In this document: positions 60,630 to 64,000 of the stretch, in pieces
Numbering within the stretch: position 1 is the stretch's first letter
Layout of the letters: each line of letters opens with the position of its first letter
Origin: Bisbaumannia salifodinae
GTDB lineage: Bacteria; Pseudomonadota; Gammaproteobacteria; Pseudomonadales; Halomonadaceae
NCBI RefSeq assembly: GCF_039522585.1
Contig: NZ_BAAADR010000001.1
Strand: one strand, 5' to 3'
DNA length: 64,000 nucleotides
The notes under the pieces: model-generated
The model's database searches: none
The model's input: only the letters and a program-made list of their open reading frames with translations
Told to the model about the DNA's origin: nothing
Made by a program: the position numbers and the translations under genes

Positions 60630-61202
60630 ATGATGCGCTCACTGTCTCGGCTAACGCTACTCACCCTGTTGGTCGCCTCGCCCCCCCTGCTGGCGGCGGC
60701 GCCATCCGCCTCGCCCCAGGACGACCCCGAGTTCATCGAGCTGGACAACGGCGTGCGCGTCGATGGCGAATCCGTGGACTTCTTCGATGGTTTCACCTCG
60801 GGCTTCCGCGTGGCCGCCGGCTACCTGCTGCCTCGCCTCCCGCGCTTCGAGATCGGCGCCGAATTCGCCTACCTGGAGAGCGAACAGCTGCCCACCACCT
60901 ATCAGGGCATGCCGGTACAGCTCGACAGCGCCAGCCTGCGCGGCGCGGTCATGGCCGGACTCCGCCTGGGCAAGCTGCACTTCTATGGCAAGTCGGGGCT
61001 GGCCGGCTGGCAGGCCGACGTGGCCGGTCCCGCGGAAGGCAACTGGCGACGCGACTCCCTGGATGGTACGGCCCAGACCTTCGGCCTGGGCGCCAGCATT
61101 CAGCATAATGCCTGGCAGGGCCGGCTCGAGTACGAATACATCGATGCCGACCGCCTAGACCACCTCAATATCACCAGCGCCCGAGTCATCTACCGCTTCT
61201 AA
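60630..61202 (+). CDS. Outer-membrane beta-barrel protein, small
   Basis: A 190-residue protein with a signal peptide ending near LLAAAPSA (about 25) and alternating strands such as EIGAEFAYLES, LRGAVMAGLRLGKLHFYGKSGLAGW and QGRLEYEYIDAD. The last residues, ARVIYRF, end in aromatic-x-Phe, the usual beta-barrel assembly signal. It resembles OmpA-like eight-strand barrels. Start is the ATG ATG pair at 60630; the ribosome-binding site is weak. Function is unknown. Confidence 0.8.
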   Translation: MMRSLSRLTLLTLLVASPPLLAAAPSASPQDDPEFIELDNGVRVDGESVDFFDGFTSGFRVAAGYLLPRLPRFEIGAEFAYLESEQLPTTYQGMPVQLDSASLRGAVMAGLRLGKLHFYGKSGLAGWQADVAGPAEGNWRRDSLDGTAQTFGLGASIQHNAWQGRLEYEYIDADRLDHLNITSARVIYRF

Positions 61203-61343
61203 GCGGCGGGCCATCCGAAGCGCCGCAAATCCAGAGCCATCCCAGGCGCGCACTGCCCCCAGGCGATGGCTGCGACAATGTCGCACAGGCACTCACGCTG
61301 GACAGCTGCTAGAGTGGCGTCTTTGCCAATCATTATCGATTCC

Positions 61344-61829
61344 ATGGTCGCCTCCACCACCTCGCTGCGCCTCAATATCCTTATCCTGACCACCTTGCTG
61401 ATCCTGGGGGCCGCCGCCTGGTACGCTGCCCACCATCTGACCGGGCGTGACGGCATCGACTGGCAAGCCGCCGAGGCCCCCTGCGACCTCAACCGGGGCC
61501 CCTGCAGCGCGACCCTGGCCGACGGCAGCCGACTGCGCTTCGCCATCGACGGCGACAAGCCGATCCATGCCCTGACGCCGCTGAGGCTGCATGTGGAGAG
61601 CGATGCCGGCGATATCCGGCGGGTGCGTGTCGACTTCGAAGGGGTCGGCATGGAGATGGGCCTGCACCGCTTCCCGCTGGAGCAAACCGCCGAGGGCCAG
61701 TTCGCCGGCCCGGCTCAGGTCGGTATCTGCACCGAGGAGGTGATGCCCTGGCGGGCCCGGGTACGCATCGAAACCAGCCAAGGCTGGCAAGGTGCCTGGT
61801 TCGATTTCACCGCGGTGCGCGGTGTCTGA
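61344..61829 (+). CDS. Hypothetical membrane-anchored periplasmic protein
   Basis: A 161-residue protein from ATG 61344: an N-terminal helix (LNILILTTLLILGAAAWYAA), then a periplasmic beta-rich domain with APCDLNRGPCSA (Cys pair near 47-53), FEGVGMEMGLHRFPL and VGICTEEVMPW. The Met/His/Cys content recalls copper-handling FixH/YtkA-like domains, but I cannot confirm that. A hairpin follows the stop. Confidence 0.65.
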   Translation: MVASTTSLRLNILILTTLLILGAAAWYAAHHLTGRDGIDWQAAEAPCDLNRGPCSATLADGSRLRFAIDGDKPIHALTPLRLHVESDAGDIRRVRVDFEGVGMEMGLHRFPLEQTAEGQFAGPAQVGICTEEVMPWRARVRIETSQGWQGAWFDFTAVRGV

Positions 61830-61854
61830 CACCGGCTGAAACGGCTGAAACAAC

Positions 61855-61881
61855 AGCGGCCCCGCCAATGGCGGGGCCGCT
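61855..61881 (+). terminator. Hairpin terminator
   Basis: AGCGGCCCCGCC pairs perfectly with GGCGGGGCCGCT (loop AAT), 26 bp after the stop at 61829. There is no T-run. Confidence 0.6.
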
Positions 61882-61914
61882 AGTGCTGAGCGCTGGCTTT
61901 GCCGACAACCCTTT

Positions 61915-62085
61915 GATACCCCTGTGGGAGCTGGCTTTAGCCGGCGACTTACCCAACCTTATCGCCGAGACGTCGGACCGCTGTGAAGCAGGCTCCCACA
62001 ATACCGGTGGCATCCCCTCACCCAGTGGGAGCTGGCGTTAGCCGCGGGCCGACGTTTCGCCGATTATCCGTGGGGCCTGCGGCCG
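61915..62085. repeat. Mosaic of intergenic palindromic repeats (cluster D)
   Basis: Two REP-like units face each other around the DUF6746-like gene's 3' end: TGTGGGAGCTGGCTTTAGCC (about 61923-61942) and GTGGGAGCTGGCGTTAGCCG (about 62024-62043), with GCCGAGACGTCGGACCGC near 61963-61980. Confidence 0.7.
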
Positions 62086-62086
62086 G

Positions 62087-62458
62087 TCACTCCATCCCGG
62101 TCAACGTCTTGGCCTTGTCCAGATACGCCTGGCCATGCGACTTCACGCCCTCGCCATCCAGGCGCTCCGAGGCCAGATGCACCTCCTCGAGCTCCACGGC
62201 CATCTCGCCGACTTCCTCCGAGAGGGTCTCCAGGGCATTCTCCAGGGTATAGGTCAGCTCATGGACCTGCCCCAGCTCTTCATCGCTCAGCGACTCCTGG
62301 GCCAGCAGGGCCTCGAGACGCTGGTTATAATCGGTGAAATTCTCGACCGCCGCCTGCAGGGTCTCGGCGGCTTCGCCCTGAAAGTGATCGACACGCTCGG
62401 CCAGGGCCTCGCCCACCAGCCCGAAGGTCAGAGCCGCCAGAAACATGAAATGCTTCAT
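62087..62458 (-). CDS. Small secreted helical protein (DUF6746-like)
   Basis: A 123-residue protein with a signal peptide (MKHFMFLAALTFGLVGEALA) and an acidic, all-helical mature part (ERVDHFQGEAAETLQAAV; VHELTYTLENALETLSEEV; VHLASERLDGEG). This matches, as I recall, the DUF6746 pattern of short periplasmic proteins. ATG 62456-62458 begins the signal; the upstream frame has no such support. Function unknown. Confidence 0.75.
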   Translation of the reverse strand: MKHFMFLAALTFGLVGEALAERVDHFQGEAAETLQAAVENFTDYNQRLEALLAQESLSDEELGQVHELTYTLENALETLSEEVGEMAVELEEVHLASERLDGEGVKSHGQAYLDKAKTLTGME

Positions 62459-62559
62459 TGCAATTCCTCTTTGCCAATGAAAATGATTTGCAACAACAAA
62501 TCTATCAGTTGATCGGCGCCCACACAAGCGTTCCGGCTGCGGTGGATTGGCGCGGCCTT

Positions 62560-62765
62560 AGCCGATCCACAGGTTTGGTGGGAGCGCGGATTCCGCGCGA
62601 TTCGCCCGAAGGGCGATCCTGACTGTCACCAGGGGCGACTGCGTCGCCCAATCGTCCGGAATCCGGACTCCCACAACACCAGTGTTTCTCCCAGCAACAG
62701 TGGTTGCCCAGCCTGCTGTGAGGCTGGCCACCCAACCTGCTGTGGGAGCTGGCGTTAGCCGCGGT
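62560..62765. repeat. Mosaic of intergenic palindromic repeats (cluster E)
   Basis: Motifs include GTGGGAGCGCGGATTCCGCG, GATTCGCCCGAAGGGCGATC, GGGGCGACTGCGTCGCCCAA and GGAATCCGGACTCCCACAAC, the last two being inverted relative to cluster A. A further GTGGGAGCTGGCGTTAGCCG unit (about 62742-62761) touches the stop of the RND gene. No gene is seen in this 296-bp gap. Confidence 0.75.
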
Positions 62766-64000
62766 CCGGCGCCTCGGCGCTCGGGTACTCCTCCCCATGC
62801 CGCCCCAGGCGCGCCCGCAGGTGCTCCAGCCAGGAGAGCAGCGCCGGAATCACCAGCAGTACCAGCAGGGTCGAGAGCCCCAGGCCGAAGGCGATGGAGA
62901 CCGCCATGGGAATCAGGAACTGAGCCTGCAGCGAGGTCTCGAAGAGCAGCGGCATCAGGCCGCCGATGGTGGTCAGGGAGGTGAGCAGTACCGCCCTGAC
63001 CCGCTGCACCACCGCCTCGTTGAGGGCGGCGTCAATGGCCAGCCCCTGGCGGCGCTGCTGGCGATAGAAGGTCACCAGGATGATGGCGTTATTGACCACG
63101 ATGCCGGAGAGCCCGAAGAGGCCAAACAACGACAGCACCGTGAGCTCGATGCCCAGCAGCCAGTGCCCCAGCACCCCGCCCACCAGGGCGAAGGGAATGA
63201 TCGCCATCACGATCAGCGGCAGGCTCCAGGAGGCGAATACCCAGGCCAGTACCACATACATCAACCCCAGGCCGACGATCAGCCCGGTGCGCATATCGGC
63301 CAGGGTCTCACGCTGGTCGGCGGCGCGTCCCTCGAAGCTGTAGGAGACATGGAAATCCCGGGCCAGGGCCGGCAGGGTCTCGCGGTCCAGGCTCTCCAGC
63401 ACCTGCTGAGCGGAGGTGACGGCACCATCCAGCTCGGCCCCCACCGCCACCGCCAGGCGCCCATCGGCATGGCGCAGGGCCTGAAAACCCTGGGCCGGTG
63501 ACAGGCTCATCACCTGCGTCAGCGGCACCAGTCGCCCGTCCGGCACCCGGATGGCCAGCCGCGACAGGGTCGCCAGTCGCTCGCGCTGTTCCCGGGGCAG
63601 CATCACCCGTACTTCCACTTCGTCGGCCCCCTGCTGATAGACCTGCACCACCTGGCCGTCGAAGGCCGTGCGCAGCTGGCGACCCAGCTCGGCGGTGGTC
63701 AGGCCCAGGGCCTCGCCCTGAGCATTGACGCGATAGATCAGCTGTTCGCGGCCCCAGGGCATGTCGTCTTCGGTATCGAGCACCCCCGGCAGGCCGGCCA
63801 GCGCCTCGCGCAGCCGGTCGGCGGCGGCGCGCAGCGCGGTGGCCTCCTCCCCCACCAGGCGCACCTCCACGTCGCGCCCCGGCGGCCCGGCGGCCCGCTC
63901 GCTGATGGTCAGGGCCTCGAGGCCCGCCGGCAGGGTGATGCGCCGCCGCCAGGCGCGAATCAGCTCGCTGTTGCGCACCTCCCGATCGTCCGGGGAGATC
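62755..64000 (-). CDS. RND efflux/transport permease, C-terminal part (runs off the window)
   Basis: The frame is open to the right edge, so the N-terminus is missing; about 414 residues are visible. They include the second porter subdomains (DRLREALAGLPGVLDTEDD; GREQLIYRVNAQGEALGLT) and the last six helices, with LGLMYVVLAWVFASWSLPLIVMAIIPFALVGGVLGHW, ITVLS-type FGLFGLSGIVVNNAIILV, and the RVRAVLLTSLTTIGGLMPLLFE signature of AcrB/HAE1-like pumps. Substrate is unknown. The ATG-like start at 63978 is internal. Confidence 0.93.
   Translation of the reverse strand, partial: ISPDDREVRNSELIRAWRRRITLPAGLEALTISERAAGPPGRDVEVRLVGEEATALRAAADRLREALAGLPGVLDTEDDMPWGREQLIYRVNAQGEALGLTTAELGRQLRTAFDGQVVQVYQQGADEVEVRVMLPREQRERLATLSRLAIRVPDGRLVPLTQVMSLSPAQGFQALRHADGRLAVAVGAELDGAVTSAQQVLESLDRETLPALARDFHVSYSFEGRAADQRETLADMRTGLIVGLGLMYVVLAWVFASWSLPLIVMAIIPFALVGGVLGHWLLGIELTVLSLFGLFGLSGIVVNNAIILVTFYRQQRRQGLAIDAALNEAVVQRVRAVLLTSLTTIGGLMPLLFETSLQAQFLIPMAVSIAFGLGLSTLLVLLVIPALLSWLEHLRARLGRHGEEYPSAEAPDRG

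Overview
The window is GC-rich, densely coded DNA from a gammaproteobacterium. The gene set and order suggest Halomonadaceae (a Halomonas-like organism): the thrS-infC-rpmI-rplT-pheS-pheT-ihfA block, a Pseudomonas/Halomonas-style cytochrome oxidase and haem A locus, DUF2489, DUF2909 and DUF2970 proteins, and many intergenic palindromic repeats. The taxon is an inference from gene content, not a measured placement.

Layout. 1-126 holds the end of an IS3-family element. 168-7264 (minus) is the translation block, with IF3 apparently starting at AUC and a strong terminator or attenuator between rplT and pheS. 7510-8858 holds an OmpA-like lipoprotein and a DUF2489 protein. 8893-10118 is a complete IS5-family element with a TTAG target duplication. 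10179-12611 holds cysQ and a DASS anion symporter. 12678-20889 is the first aa3-type oxidase locus (ctaC, ctaD, ctaG, ctaE, SURF1, a thioredoxin-like protein, ctaA, ctaB), with a DUF2909 gene on the opposite strand and a 19-bp tandem array next to DUF2970. 21022-22699 holds a small unknown protein, lrgAB and tRNA-Pro(GGG). 22809-27650 is a second oxidase cluster, whose subunit II carries two haem c domains.

27848-28389 is a 101-bp tandem array built from the 3' end of hrpB (28351-30780). 30870-38776 holds a GntR regulator, a RutR-like TetR regulator, and xdhA-xdhB-xdhC-guaD behind a perfect 16-bp TTGACC palindrome. With the adenine deaminase at 39236-40237 these genes form a purine route: adenine to hypoxanthine, guanine to xanthine, and both to urate. 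40293-46205 is a cyanide-insensitive-type bd oxidase (cydAB) with its CydDC exporter; a 44-codon duplicate of the cydD 3' end bridges cydD and cydC.

46489-64000 holds a Na+/Ca2+ exchanger, the pqiABC lipid-transport operon, a helix-hairpin-helix protein, a glycerophosphodiesterase, a DEAD-box helicase, transporters, a beta-CASP nuclease, pyrC, small envelope proteins and the C-terminal part of an RND efflux pump.

Themes. Respiration dominates: three terminal oxidases plus haem A synthesis. Purine catabolism is the second coherent pathway. The least ordinary parts are the repeats and duplications: the hrpB-tail array, the cydD-tail micro-ORF, the 19-bp array, and a family of intergenic palindromic mosaics near 38.9, 51.7, 59.3, 62.0 and 62.6 kb. 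No CRISPR array, prophage or defence island was seen.
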